DNA from: Pelovirga terrestris
GTDB taxonomy: Bacteria; Desulfobacterota; Desulfuromonadia; Desulfuromonadales; Geopsychrobacteraceae
DNA: 44,100 nucleotides
Assembly (NCBI RefSeq): GCF_014773365.1
Contig: NZ_JACWUN010000020.1
Coordinates: forward strand, 1-44,100
Direction: 5' to 3'
Part shown: piece by piece, positions 31,806-39,748 of the stretch
Layout of the letters: the number at the start of each line of letters is the position of its first letter
How positions within the stretch are numbered: the first letter of the stretch is position 1
Position numbers and translations under genes: made by a program
The notes under the pieces: model-generated
What the model was told of the DNA's origin: nothing
The model's input: the letters and a program-made list of their open reading frames with translations, nothing else
The model's database searches: none

Positions 31806-32042
31806 CTAGTGTTTCAAATGGGCGGCAATCTGTTCAACTGAGAGCAGTTTGCCCTGGGAAATAACCTTGCCGTCGATAACCAGACCGGGGGTAGTCATAA
31901 CGCCGAAGGCCATGATGTCATTCAGTTGAGTGACCTTTTCCAATTCTACGTCGACACCGACAGCTTGTGCTGCGGCCTGTGCATTTGCTGTGAGATCGTT
32001 ACATTTTTTGCAGCCGGTTCCGAGGATCTGGATTTTTTTCAT
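31806..32042 (-). CDS. Small thioredoxin-like protein (TM0996/MTH895 family)
   Basis: This 78-residue protein starts MKKIQILGTGCKKCNDL, with the redox pair Cys11/Cys14 in GCKKC. The TTPGLVIDGKVISQGKLLSVEQI end is typical of glutaredoxin-like redox disulfide protein 2. Such proteins commonly accompany arsenic or metal permeases and probably reduce their substrate or partner. It is the last gene of the minus-strand unit, following the permease gene by 39 bases. Confidence 0.88.
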   Translation of the reverse strand: MKKIQILGTGCKKCNDLTANAQAAAQAVGVDVELEKVTQLNDIMAFGVMTTPGLVIDGKVISQGKLLSVEQIAAHLKH

Positions 32043-32081
32043 TACGTTACTCCTTGTTCGCTGTGGTTAGTTGGGCGCCTT

Positions 32082-33401
32082 TCAGGGGAAGAGGTGTCCG
32101 TAGATCAAGCCGCTGATGGTTGCCATGATGACCACCAGGGTGACAAAGGTGGCGGTTTTTTTAATCCCCATAACACTGTTGATAACCAGCATGTTGGGCA
32201 AGCTCAAAGCCGGACCGGCCAGCAGCAGTGCCAAAGCCGGGCCGTTACCCATACCCGAACCGATCAGCCCTTGCAGGATGGGAACTTCCGTCAGCGTGGC
32301 AAAATACATAAAGGCGCCGACAACCGAGGCGAACAGGTTGGCCCACAGGGAGTTCCCGCCCACCAATCCGGCAATCCAGGAGGAAGGAATCAGCCCCTCA
32401 TTGCCCGGGCGTCCCAGAAGGGCGCCGGCAATAAGGACACCGAAAAACAGCAGGGGCATGATTTTTTTGGCAAAATCCCAGCTGTTGGCCGACCAGTCGC
32501 GTAGTTCATCGGTTTCACTGCGATCCAGGGTGGTCAACAGTGACAGGCCGATCACCCCGACCACAAAGGGAACCAGCGGATCTTCAGGCCAGATCAGTGC
32601 CGCAATCATAACAGCCGCTGCGGCTATCAGCATTTTGAGCTTGTCGACCCCAAACCACAGGACCAGAATGACCGCCAGCATAATTGAGAAGAAACTGGTC
32701 AGATACCACTTAGATGAATATATTGTTGCCCAAATCCCATTGCTTTCACCGGAACTGCCCCAGTTAGCGAAGACCAGAATACCGACCATGCTGCTGAAGT
32801 ACAGGGCGTTTTGCCACAAGGGACGACTGACTTCAGCGTCCGGCATGGCAGCGGCATCAATCCGCTGCTCATCGTCCTTGCGGAAGATAAACTGCATCAA
32901 CAGGCCGATAACCACAGCAAAAACGATGGCACCGATAGCACGAGCGATCCCCATTTGTGGACCCAGAACCGCACCGGTTAACACAATCGCCAGGATGTTC
33001 ACCGCCGGTCCGGAATACAAAAAAGCACAGGCTGGACCCAGGCCCGCGCCCATACGGTAAATACCGGCGAAGAGGGGAAGAATCGTACAGGAACAGACGG
33101 CCAGCAGGGTCCCGGAGACCGAGGCGACCCCATAGGCCGTGACTTTATTGGACTTTGGTCCAAGGTATTTCATCACCGCGGCCTGGCTGATAAACACCGC
33201 GACGGCACCGGCGATGAAAAAAGCCGGGATCAGACACAGGATGACGTGCTCCTGAGCATACCAGCGCACCAGATAGAGAGCTTCCCAGAGGGCTGCTTCT
33301 ACCCGACCGCTGCTTTTCAGCCATTCGACCGGCAGGTAAACGCAGAGGATAAAAACCCCGATAATAATCGCCAGGATTTTCAGTTCAGCAACAGGTTTCA
33401 C
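32082..33401 (-). CDS. Permease of the DUF318/ArsP-like family
   Basis: This 439-residue membrane protein has about ten helices. A Cys pair in LLAVCSCTILPLFAGIYRMGAGLGPA and a second conserved block LPNMLVINSVMGIKKT match ArsP/SO_0444-like permeases that expel organoarsenicals or metals. The start is a GTG at 33401, with GGAG seven bases upstream. A TTTGGC-N6-GCCAAA palindrome in the gap to arsR suggests control by the adjacent ArsR. The substrate (methylarsenite, other metal) cannot be told from sequence alone. Confidence 0.85.
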   Translation of the reverse strand: MKPVAELKILAIIIGVFILCVYLPVEWLKSSGRVEAALWEALYLVRWYAQEHVILCLIPAFFIAGAVAVFISQAAVMKYLGPKSNKVTAYGVASVSGTLLAVCSCTILPLFAGIYRMGAGLGPACAFLYSGPAVNILAIVLTGAVLGPQMGIARAIGAIVFAVVIGLLMQFIFRKDDEQRIDAAAMPDAEVSRPLWQNALYFSSMVGILVFANWGSSGESNGIWATIYSSKWYLTSFFSIMLAVILVLWFGVDKLKMLIAAAAVMIAALIWPEDPLVPFVVGVIGLSLLTTLDRSETDELRDWSANSWDFAKKIMPLLFFGVLIAGALLGRPGNEGLIPSSWIAGLVGGNSLWANLFASVVGAFMYFATLTEVPILQGLIGSGMGNGPALALLLAGPALSLPNMLVINSVMGIKKTATFVTLVVIMATISGLIYGHLFP

Positions 33402-33416
33402 CTAGACGCTCCATTT

Positions 33417-33446
33417 TTGCTATTTGGCAAAAAAGCCAAATAGCAA
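33417..33446. promoter_or_regulatory. ArsR operator before the permease gene
   Basis: TTGCTATTTGGC-AAAAAA-GCCAAATAGCAA is a perfect 12-base inverted repeat. It shares TTTGGC-N6-GCCAAA with the operator at the arsR start (33799-33818). Confidence 0.75.
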
Positions 33447-33465
33447 CGAAAAAAAATACTCTTAC

Positions 33466-33798
33466 TTATTGACGTAACGCCTCATCGCGCTGCGAATCCA
33501 GAACCGACTCGACGCACCCGAAAAAATTGAGGATACAGTGAACCTTCAAACGGTAGAACACCTGGTTGCGGCGCTTGTCGTCTACCACAATTCCAGCCTC
33601 GCGCAGCACTGTAAGATGTTTGGATACGGTGGAAACATCTGCGCCGATCATTGCGGTCAGGTCACAGACACAGCGCTCCCCTTTTTCCAGTTCCTCAACA
33701 ATGAACAACCGGGTTGGGTGAGCTAATGCTTTGATCACCCTGGTGCGAGCCAGCAGTTGAGGTTTTTGTTGTTGGTATTTAGCTGACGTTGTTTGCAT
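33466..33798 (-). CDS. arsR: ArsR/SmtB-family repressor (first)
   Basis: This 110-residue winged-helix repressor has the metal-site helix GERCVCDLTAMIG, the HTH DVSTVSKHLTVLREAGIV and the wing DKRRNQVFYRL. Extra Cys residues follow near the C terminus (HCILNFFGC). The ATG at 33798 has no ribosome binding site; the -10 hexamer ends seven bases upstream, so the message is probably leaderless. Its operator overlaps the promoter and a second copy precedes the permease. It is divergent from the second arsR. Confidence 0.9.
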   Translation of the reverse strand: MQTTSAKYQQQKPQLLARTRVIKALAHPTRLFIVEELEKGERCVCDLTAMIGADVSTVSKHLTVLREAGIVVDDKRRNQVFYRLKVHCILNFFGCVESVLDSQRDEALRQ

Positions 33799-33833
33799 GT
33801 TTGGCAATATAGCCAAACAGATGATGAGGTCAA
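33799..33833 (-). promoter_or_regulatory. Promoter and operator of the first arsR
   Basis: Minus strand -35 TTGACC (33828-33833), 16-base spacer, -10 TATATT (33806-33811). The palindrome GTTTGGC-AATATA-GCCAAAC (33799-33818) spans the -10 and abuts the ATG. Confidence 0.7.
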
Positions 33834-33860
33834 GATCTTTTTTAAAGGCAGAGCCCCTGC

Positions 33861-33890
33861 TTGACATATATCCGCATGAGCGGATATATT
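33861..33890 (+). promoter_or_regulatory. Promoter and operator of the second arsR
   Basis: A perfect -35 TTGACA (33861-33866), an 18-base spacer and TATATT (33885-33890). The palindrome ATATATCCGC-ATGA-GCGGATATAT (33866-33889) covers the spacer and -10. It differs from the first arsR's TTTGGC operator, so the two repressors likely have separate targets. Confidence 0.8.
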
Positions 33891-33896
33891 AAGCCC

Positions 33897-34238
33897 ATGA
33901 AAAACGTTGCCTCCATTTTCAAAGCCCTCTCGGATGAAACCCGTTTGCGAATTCTGGCGTTACTAAGCAACGGCGAACTTTGCGTCTGTGATCTGATGGC
34001 AGCGCTGGAAGTGCCGCAGTCGACGGTATCGCGACATCTGGCCTATCTGCGCAATGCTGGTCTGGTGGATGATGAACGGCGCGGGGTTTGGATGTTTTAT
34101 CGCCTCAAGCAAGCAAACGCACTGGGCGATGAACTGCTGCGCTTGTTGCTTGCAAAGCTGAATGAATCACATCAGGTTCACGCGGATCAGAGAGCGCTCA
34201 ATCGTTTGTCCAGGTCTTCCGAAAAAAAATGCAGCTGA
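33897..34238 (+). CDS. arsR: ArsR/SmtB-family repressor (second)
   Basis: This 113-residue protein starts MKNVASIFKALSDETRLRIL and has the arsenic-site motif ELCVCDLMAAL, HTH VPQSTVSRHLAYLRNAGLV and wing ERRGVWMFYRL. ATG 33897 is exactly where transcription from the upstream promoter should begin, implying a leaderless message; an upstream ATG (33876) lies inside the operator. It heads the arsR-arsC-acr3 unit. A half-degenerate copy of its operator sits before arsC. Confidence 0.9.
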   Translation: MKNVASIFKALSDETRLRILALLSNGELCVCDLMAALEVPQSTVSRHLAYLRNAGLVDDERRGVWMFYRLKQANALGDELLRLLLAKLNESHQVHADQRALNRLSRSSEKKCS

Positions 34239-34253
34239 GTTTTTATGAAATAC

Positions 34254-34269
34254 ATTCGCTTATGCGGAT
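34254..34269. promoter_or_regulatory. Operator-like site before arsC
   Basis: ATTCGC-TTAT-GCGGAT resembles the core of the second arsR operator (ATCCGC-ATGA-GCGGAT) with the same four-base spacing and one mismatched position. Confidence 0.45.
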
Positions 34270-34289
34270 AGAAAAAGGACTGTTTCCGA

Positions 34290-34712
34290 ATGAAAAGGGT
34301 TCTATTTTTATGTACCGGCAACTCCTGTCGCAGCCAGATGGCCGATGGTCTGATCAATGATGATTTTGCCGGCCAGCTTGAAGCCTGCTCAGCCGGCACC
34401 GAACCACATGGTCTTAACCCCAAGGCGGTCGAGGTGATGGCAGAAATCGGGATCGATATCTCTGCCAACAGTTCGGATCATATCAGTAAATATGAAGGGC
34501 AGAACTTTGACTATGTCATTACCCTGTGTGGTGATGCCAATGACAAGTGTCCGCTGTTTTTTGGCGGCGTTAAAAGGAACCATATCGGTTTTGACGATCC
34601 GCCCAAGGCGACCGGCAGTGAAGAAGAAGTGATGAATGTCTACCGCCGGGTCCGGGACGAGATACGCATCCAACTGGGTGATTATTTTCGTAACCAACTG
34701 GCAGGGAGTTAA
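34290..34712 (+). CDS. arsC: Arsenate reductase (thioredoxin-dependent, LMW phosphatase fold)
   Basis: This 140-residue enzyme has the phosphatase loop CTGNSCR (Cys8, Arg14), DPPKATG as the aspartate loop, and the redox pair Cys80/Cys87 in TLCGDANDKCP. This identifies the thioredoxin-coupled ArsC rather than the glutaredoxin type. It reduces arsenate to arsenite, which Acr3 encoded three bases later then exports. The length is normal for the family. Confidence 0.95.
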   Translation: MKRVLFLCTGNSCRSQMADGLINDDFAGQLEACSAGTEPHGLNPKAVEVMAEIGIDISANSSDHISKYEGQNFDYVITLCGDANDKCPLFFGGVKRNHIGFDDPPKATGSEEEVMNVYRRVRDEIRIQLGDYFRNQLAGS

Positions 34713-34715
34713 AGC

Positions 34716-35768
34716 ATGACAAAACAAAGGCTGGAAGGGATCAGTTTTTTCGAGAAGAACCTGACGCTCTGGGTGGTCCTGTGCATGGTTGTCGGGGTCC
34801 TGATCGGTAAATTTCTTCCCGAGGTTCCGGAAACATTGAGCAGGTTTGAATATGCAAAGGTTTCCATTCCGATTGCCGTACTGATCTGGCTGATGATCTA
34901 CCCGATGATGATGAAGGTTGATTTTGCCAGCGTGAAAGATGTCGGTCGAAACCCCACCGGACTCTATGTCACCTGGATTGCCAACTGGCTGATCAAGCCG
35001 TTTTCCATGTTCGGGATTGCCGCTTTCTTTTTCTATGTCGTGTTCAGTGCCTTTATTCCACCGGATCTGGCGAAGCAATATCTGGCCGGCGCGGTGATCC
35101 TCGGAGCTGCACCCTGCACTGCCATGGTCTTTGTCTGGAGTCATTTGACCCGCGGCAATCCCGCCTATACAGTGGTTCAGGTCGCCACCAACGACCTGAT
35201 CATCCTGATCGCTTTCACTCCCATCGTCGCTTTGCTCCTCGGGATCGGCGGCATCAGCATTCCCTGGGATACCCTGTTTCTCTCAGTGGTGCTGTTTGTT
35301 GTAATTCCTCTGGCTGGCGGTTCCGCCACCCGCCATTATGTGATCAAGCACAAGGGGAAGGATTATTTTATCAACACCTTTTTACCTAAATTCAGCAATA
35401 TTACCATCGGTGGATTGTTGCTGACCCTGGTGCTGATTTTTTCGTTTCAGGGAGAGGTGATTCTCAGTAATCCCTTTCATATTGTGCTGATCGCTATTCC
35501 GTTGATCCTCCAGACGATCTTTATCTTTTTTCTGGCTTATTTTGGCTGTTTGAAGTGCCGGTTGAGCCATGATATTGCCGCCCCGGCCGGGATGATCGGT
35601 GCCTCCAATTTTTTTGAACTGGCGGTTGCCGTCGCCATTACCCTGTTCGGTGCCGCCTCACCGGTGGTGCTGGTGACCATTGTCGGGGTGCTGGTGGAGG
35701 TGCCGTTGATGCTGGCATTGGTGAAATATGCCAATCGGACCCGCCACTGGTTTCCGGCGGATAATTGA
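34716..35768 (+). CDS. acr3: Arsenite efflux permease Acr3
   Basis: This 350-residue protein has ten membrane helices and family marks KFLPEVPETLSRFEYAKVSIPIA, WLMIYPMMMKVDF, the conserved Cys in LGAAPCTAMVFVWSHLTRGNPAYT and APAGMIGASNFFELAVAVAI. Acr3 expels arsenite driven by the proton gradient. It starts three bases after arsC, in the same unit. The stop is followed by an inverted repeat at 35830-35860. Confidence 0.95.
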   Translation: MTKQRLEGISFFEKNLTLWVVLCMVVGVLIGKFLPEVPETLSRFEYAKVSIPIAVLIWLMIYPMMMKVDFASVKDVGRNPTGLYVTWIANWLIKPFSMFGIAAFFFYVVFSAFIPPDLAKQYLAGAVILGAAPCTAMVFVWSHLTRGNPAYTVVQVATNDLIILIAFTPIVALLLGIGGISIPWDTLFLSVVLFVVIPLAGGSATRHYVIKHKGKDYFINTFLPKFSNITIGGLLLTLVLIFSFQGEVILSNPFHIVLIAIPLILQTIFIFFLAYFGCLKCRLSHDIAAPAGMIGASNFFELAVAVAITLFGAASPVVLVTIVGVLVEVPLMLALVKYANRTRHWFPADN

Positions 35769-35829
35769 TCAGGGAGGCAGGCTGTCGGGTACGAAGATCA
35801 AGATAAGAGGTTTAAGTGCAAACGTTGCT

Positions 35830-35860
35830 GGTCGGCCAAGCCTTGACGGCCTGGCCGACC
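35830..35860. terminator. Hairpin after acr3
   Basis: Nine-base arms GGTCGGCCA/TGGCCGACC with a partly self-pairing loop lie between acr3 and a convergent gene. There is no T run, so termination is uncertain. Confidence 0.5.
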
Positions 35861-35894
35861 CCCGCCTCCCCGTTTGGAACAATTTATATCAAGC

Positions 35895-36314
35895 TCAGCG
35901 AATGCTGTAGTCAACTACCAGCCAGGCATCATCCTGGTGGCGCAGTAAAATGACTTCAGCAGCTTTGCTTTTGTACAAGGTACGCGCTTCAAACTGGACA
36001 ATCAGATAATCACCATCAGGCAAACGCGGATAAATGCCGATCGAACGCAGGGCGGTCAACTGCCGTTGCTGAACCGGCCCCAACAACAGGTGGGTCTGCT
36101 CGATAGCGGCCACAAACTCCTGTTCACTCTGGGTCAGCCGCAGCAAGGGTGAGGCCTGGCTGTAGGCAGCACTGCTGTGGCCACTGTCGATCATCCGGGC
36201 AAAGCGTTTAGCCGCAGTAACGGCATCTGTCGAGAGCAGATCGCTGGAATGACCGATGGCAACGAAGACCAGGAGATAAATGCTGATGAGGATAACAATC
36301 GTCCGTTTTTTCAT
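35895..36314 (-). CDS. Exported DUF4019-like protein
   Basis: This 139-residue protein has a signal peptide (KKRTIVILISIYLLVFVAIGHS) and a compact domain. The pattern AAKRFARMIDSGHSSAAYSQASPLLR and a C-terminal strand pattern ...YKSKAAEVILLRHQDDAWLVVDYSI are typical of DUF4019. The function is unknown. ATG 36314 follows GGAGG. It is encoded just downstream of a single-domain response regulator in the same direction (47 bases apart), so they may be co-transcribed. Confidence 0.8.
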   Translation of the reverse strand: MKKRTIVILISIYLLVFVAIGHSSDLLSTDAVTAAKRFARMIDSGHSSAAYSQASPLLRLTQSEQEFVAAIEQTHLLLGPVQQRQLTALRSIGIYPRLPDGDYLIVQFEARTLYKSKAAEVILLRHQDDAWLVVDYSIR

Positions 36315-36361
36315 AACCCCTCCGTCTCCCGCTGGAAACATGTCGTTTAACTATTTCTGAG

Positions 36362-36748
36362 CTATTGTCCGGCATCCAGCCATTGGTAGATTTCGTCCAC
36401 AGAGGCCGGTTTTTGGAAAATTTTACAGCCCAGTTGTTGGGCCTGATCGTACTCTTCGCTTGACCAACTTCCGGAAATGACAGCCCTGCGGTGTTTTGGC
36501 AGTTTGCAGCCGCTATCGGTAATCCACTGAATGAGCTCAAGCCCGCTCATGCCGGGCATCTGGTTATCAGTAATCAGGGCATCGGCGCAGACATTGCCGC
36601 CGCAGTGATCGCAGCGGTTTTCAGAGGCCACGTAGCGGACCGGATCGGCAAAAGCGGTCACCTGAAAATCCTGTTCCGTCAGGATTTCTGTCATCAGCTC
36701 ACGGTACAGGCGGTTGTCCTCAAACAACAATACGACTTTTGGCGGCAT
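36362..36748 (-). CDS. Stand-alone receiver with Cys-rich insertion
   Basis: This 128-residue receiver begins MPPKVVLLFEDNRLYRELMTEIL, with the acidic pair Glu/Asp. Its phospho-Asp lies in ALITDNQMPGMSGLE, and SGSW and KPAS provide the Ser and Lys. Between helix 2 and the third strand sits ENRCDHCGGNVCAD, a CX2CX4C cluster that could bind metal or sense redox. No output domain follows. The start fits an AAGGAG upstream. Confidence 0.85.
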   Translation of the reverse strand: MPPKVVLLFEDNRLYRELMTEILTEQDFQVTAFADPVRYVASENRCDHCGGNVCADALITDNQMPGMSGLELIQWITDSGCKLPKHRRAVISGSWSSEEYDQAQQLGCKIFQKPASVDEIYQWLDAGQ

Positions 36749-36851
36749 TACAGACTCCTTTGATGACAGCAGGACAGTGTATGGGCCCTATTGTAACCAC
36801 GATTTCTGAAAAATATCTGACTGGGAGGAAACCAGGCCTATTTATTCTCAG

Positions 36852-37110
36852 GGCTCTTCGTTACTTTGAGTGGGTAATGGTATAGTGAGTCACTAATTCC
36901 ATTACCCGGAGGTTTACTGATTCATGCAACCTGAAACTCTTTTTGGTATGGCCCTTGGCATTGTTCCCCCTTGGACGTTACGAAGGGTACCTCGTCCAAT
37001 ATGAAGCGTATCTTCATGCCCCGTAACATGAGTTCAATGGCCTACCTCATTGCGGGTAAGCTCAAGCTCAACAGGCTCTATCCTCTACCCACTTGAAACG
37101 ACGAAGAGTC
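36852..37110 (+). mobile_element. Decayed ISL3-family insertion sequence
   Basis: Imperfect terminal inverted repeats GGCTCTTCGTTACTTTGAGT and the complement of ACTTGAAACGACGAAGAGTC bound 259 bases. The left part has ATG 36924 starting MQPETLFGMALGIVPPWTLR, the typical N terminus of ISL3 transposases, stopping at 37004. The right part still reads like the C-terminal tail (RNMSSMAYLIAGKLKL). The middle, with the catalytic residues, is gone. No clear target duplication was found. It fills the gene-free stretch 36749-37114 and ends five bases before the helicase start. Confidence 0.75.
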
Positions 37111-37114
37111 ACTT

Positions 37115-39205
37115 ATGGCACACCAATTGACGTCAACATCCACAGATCCGCAAAGAGATGAACGCCTTCATCTTGAATATGTACAGAATCGTCTTGACGA
37201 AGCCATTAGCCGGATCGACACACGTCTTAAGCAATATCGACAGAACATTGAGGATCAGAAAAACTACCTGTGGGAAAGCAGGGCGGACATGGATCATGTG
37301 GAAAAAGTTACCACCCGCCAATCCATCGAGCAGATGGTGATGACCGGCGAAACGATTCTGGCCCAAAAACAGCAACTGCAGAAGTTGGCCCGTTCCCCCT
37401 ATTTTGGGCGCTTTGATTTCATTGCCACCGCAGAGTCCCAGCCGGCTGGCTTTTATATTGGGGTCAACCATTTCTACAATGAAAGCACCAAGGAACACCT
37501 GATTTACGACTGGCGAGCACCGGTTGCCACGCTTTTTTATGACTTTGAAATCGGTCCGGCGGCGTACCAGTCCCCTTCCGGCAGAATTGAAGGCAATATC
37601 AGCTTAAAACGTCAATTTCGGATACGTGATGGCGCCATGGAGATGATGCTGGAAACGGATCTTCACATTGTCGATGATGTGCTGCAAAAAGAATTGGCCG
37701 GATCAGCTGATGCGGGCATGAAAAATATTGTGGCCACCATCCAGCGTGACCAGAATGCGATCATTCGCAACGAAGATGCCCCAACGCTGATTATTCAGGG
37801 TGTCGCTGGATCCGGCAAAACCTCCATAGCTCTGCATCGTATCGCATTTTTACTGTATCGTTTTAAAGAGTCGCTCAAATCTACCGACATTTTAATTATT
37901 TCGCCCAACAAGGTGTTTGCTGATTATATCGCCAATGTACTGCCCGAACTCGGGGAAGAATCTATAGCCGAAATCGGCATGGACGATTTAGCGCACAGCT
38001 TGCTCGACAACAAGGTTCCGTTCCAGACCTTTTTTGAGCAGACTTCCGTTCTTCTTGAAACCAATGACGAAAAGATAAAAGAACGTATCCAACATAAATC
38101 ATCTGCTCAGTTTCTGAACAAACTTGGTGAATACGCTGACTATATTGAGAAAAGCCGCTTTTCTGCAGAGGATATTGTCGTTGTCGGACGTCCAGTGCCG
38201 GCCTGGTTTATTGAAAAACACTTCAGCCGCTATCGAGGTCTGCCGCCTGCTCAGCGGATTACCGAGGTTGTTAAGGCGGTCGAAGTCAATATGGGGATCT
38301 ACTACAATGTTGACTTGAGCGCCGAAGACAGGCGTTTGGTACGGACAGCAATCAACAAAATGTGCCGGAAAAAAAGCCTCAACATTCTTTATAAGGAGTT
38401 TTTTGACTGGCTTGGCAGACCTGATCTTTTTGTTCAGGCGAAAGGGCGCAAACTCGAATATGCTGATGTTTTCCCGCTGATTTACCTGAAAATGCGCCTT
38501 GAGAACGTTGACAACCCGTACCGTGCCATCAAACACCTGGTCATTGACGAGATGCAGGATTATACGCCGGTGCAATTTGCCGTGCTCGCCCGCCTTTTCA
38601 ATTGCCGCAAGACGATCCTTGGCGATGTAGCACAAGCGGTCAACCCTTACAGTGCCTCACAGCTTAAGGATATCGAGGGCGCATTCACCAATGCGACCTT
38701 GATGACCCTGACCAAAAGTTATCGCTCGACTTTGCAGATTATGGAATTTGCTCAGCAGATTTGCTTTAACCCGCAACTTATACCGATGAAACGCCATGGT
38801 GATGTACCGACAGTGCACCGGCTGGGGTCAGCAAAAGAAGAAATCACATGGCTGAAAACCTATGTGGCTGATTTTATCGCTTCTGAGCACAGCAGCCTGG
38901 GGGTTATCTGCAAAACCCAGAAACAGGCGCAACAAATTACCAATGCCTTAACAAAGAATGACATCGATGCGCGCTTACTTGACCCATCCAGCCAGGTCTT
39001 TTCAACCGGAATTATCGTCTGCACCGCCCACATGGCCAAAGGTTTGGAATTTGACCACGTTGTTATTCCCAGCGCCAACGCAACGATCTATCACACGGAA
39101 ATGGATCGTAACATGCTTTATGTTGCCTGCACTCGTGCCATGCATCGGCTGATTTTGACCTATACCGGAGAGCCGTCGATATTTTTGACGTTGAGCGAGG
39201 AGTAA
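37115..39205 (+). CDS. HelD-like UvrD/Rep-superfamily helicase
   Basis: This 696-residue protein has an N-terminal antiparallel coiled coil (~20-100), a HelD-like core (GFYIGVNHFYNESTKEHLIYDWRAPVATLFY), Walker A GVAGSGKT (~229-236), motif II HLVIDEMQDYTPVQF, LTKSYRST, and motifs HMAKGLEFDHVV and LYVACTRAMHRL. HelD proteins release stalled RNA polymerase using ATP. The family is best known from Gram-positive bacteria. The ISL3 remnant directly abuts the start, and only a weak GAAGAG is present upstream, so expression may have been altered or the start may lie further in. Confidence 0.88.
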   Translation: MAHQLTSTSTDPQRDERLHLEYVQNRLDEAISRIDTRLKQYRQNIEDQKNYLWESRADMDHVEKVTTRQSIEQMVMTGETILAQKQQLQKLARSPYFGRFDFIATAESQPAGFYIGVNHFYNESTKEHLIYDWRAPVATLFYDFEIGPAAYQSPSGRIEGNISLKRQFRIRDGAMEMMLETDLHIVDDVLQKELAGSADAGMKNIVATIQRDQNAIIRNEDAPTLIIQGVAGSGKTSIALHRIAFLLYRFKESLKSTDILIISPNKVFADYIANVLPELGEESIAEIGMDDLAHSLLDNKVPFQTFFEQTSVLLETNDEKIKERIQHKSSAQFLNKLGEYADYIEKSRFSAEDIVVVGRPVPAWFIEKHFSRYRGLPPAQRITEVVKAVEVNMGIYYNVDLSAEDRRLVRTAINKMCRKKSLNILYKEFFDWLGRPDLFVQAKGRKLEYADVFPLIYLKMRLENVDNPYRAIKHLVIDEMQDYTPVQFAVLARLFNCRKTILGDVAQAVNPYSASQLKDIEGAFTNATLMTLTKSYRSTLQIMEFAQQICFNPQLIPMKRHGDVPTVHRLGSAKEEITWLKTYVADFIASEHSSLGVICKTQKQAQQITNALTKNDIDARLLDPSSQVFSTGIIVCTAHMAKGLEFDHVVIPSANATIYHTEMDRNMLYVACTRAMHRLILTYTGEPSIFLTLSEE

Positions 39206-39231
39206 AGAGCGCACTCTTTACGAGATGCGGA

Positions 39232-39576
39232 TCATGTATTTTTCTTTAGTAAATCTCTGATCTGATCCGGCAACGACAGGTCAGCATTGTAGCAGCCGAT
39301 ATCTTTCAACAATTCAACAATCTGTTGTCTTTCCGTTGTGAGAAGAGCAACTTCTGAGCGCTGACAGGATGCCGCATGGGCGTCACCGACATGACCGCAT
39401 TCAGGGCAAACGTTTTGAGCAGAGAGCGGGGAAGGTGACATAGCGATCACATTGAAAAGCTCCTGTTCACTGTGGCAGCGATGACATCTCCCTTTGGTTT
39501 TAAAGCCGATATTGATACTGGCAGCCAGCATCCCGGCGCATTCGGCGCATACATCTTTCCCGATCCAGTTTTTCAT
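39232..39576 (-). CDS. Small zinc-ribbon-like protein
   Basis: This 114-residue protein has several paired cysteines that suggest metal binding: CAEC near residue 10, CHRC near 31 and CPEC near 57, with a nearby His-Ala-Ala-Ser-Cys. The C-terminal half is helical and charged (LLTTERQQIVELLKDIG). I do not recognise the family. No strong ribosome binding site is visible. It is convergent with the helicase gene. Nothing else is seen between it and the acyl-CoA synthetase stop (39577-39748). Confidence 0.6.
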   Translation of the reverse strand: MKNWIGKDVCAECAGMLAASINIGFKTKGRCHRCHSEQELFNVIAMSPSPLSAQNVCPECGHVGDAHAASCQRSEVALLTTERQQIVELLKDIGCYNADLSLPDQIRDLLKKNT

Positions 39577-39748
39577 TCTTCATACTCTTAAGTCAGTCGC
39601 CCAAAAGGCCATGACGTTGACAATGTTGATTTACGCAGCACAAACCGACTAGCTCGGAGAGTCCACAAAAACGTGACTATTCTATCTGGTGTTAGTAAAA
39701 GAGCTTACTTTCCATTCAAGGCTTAGATGTACCCTATGAGTCAGACCT

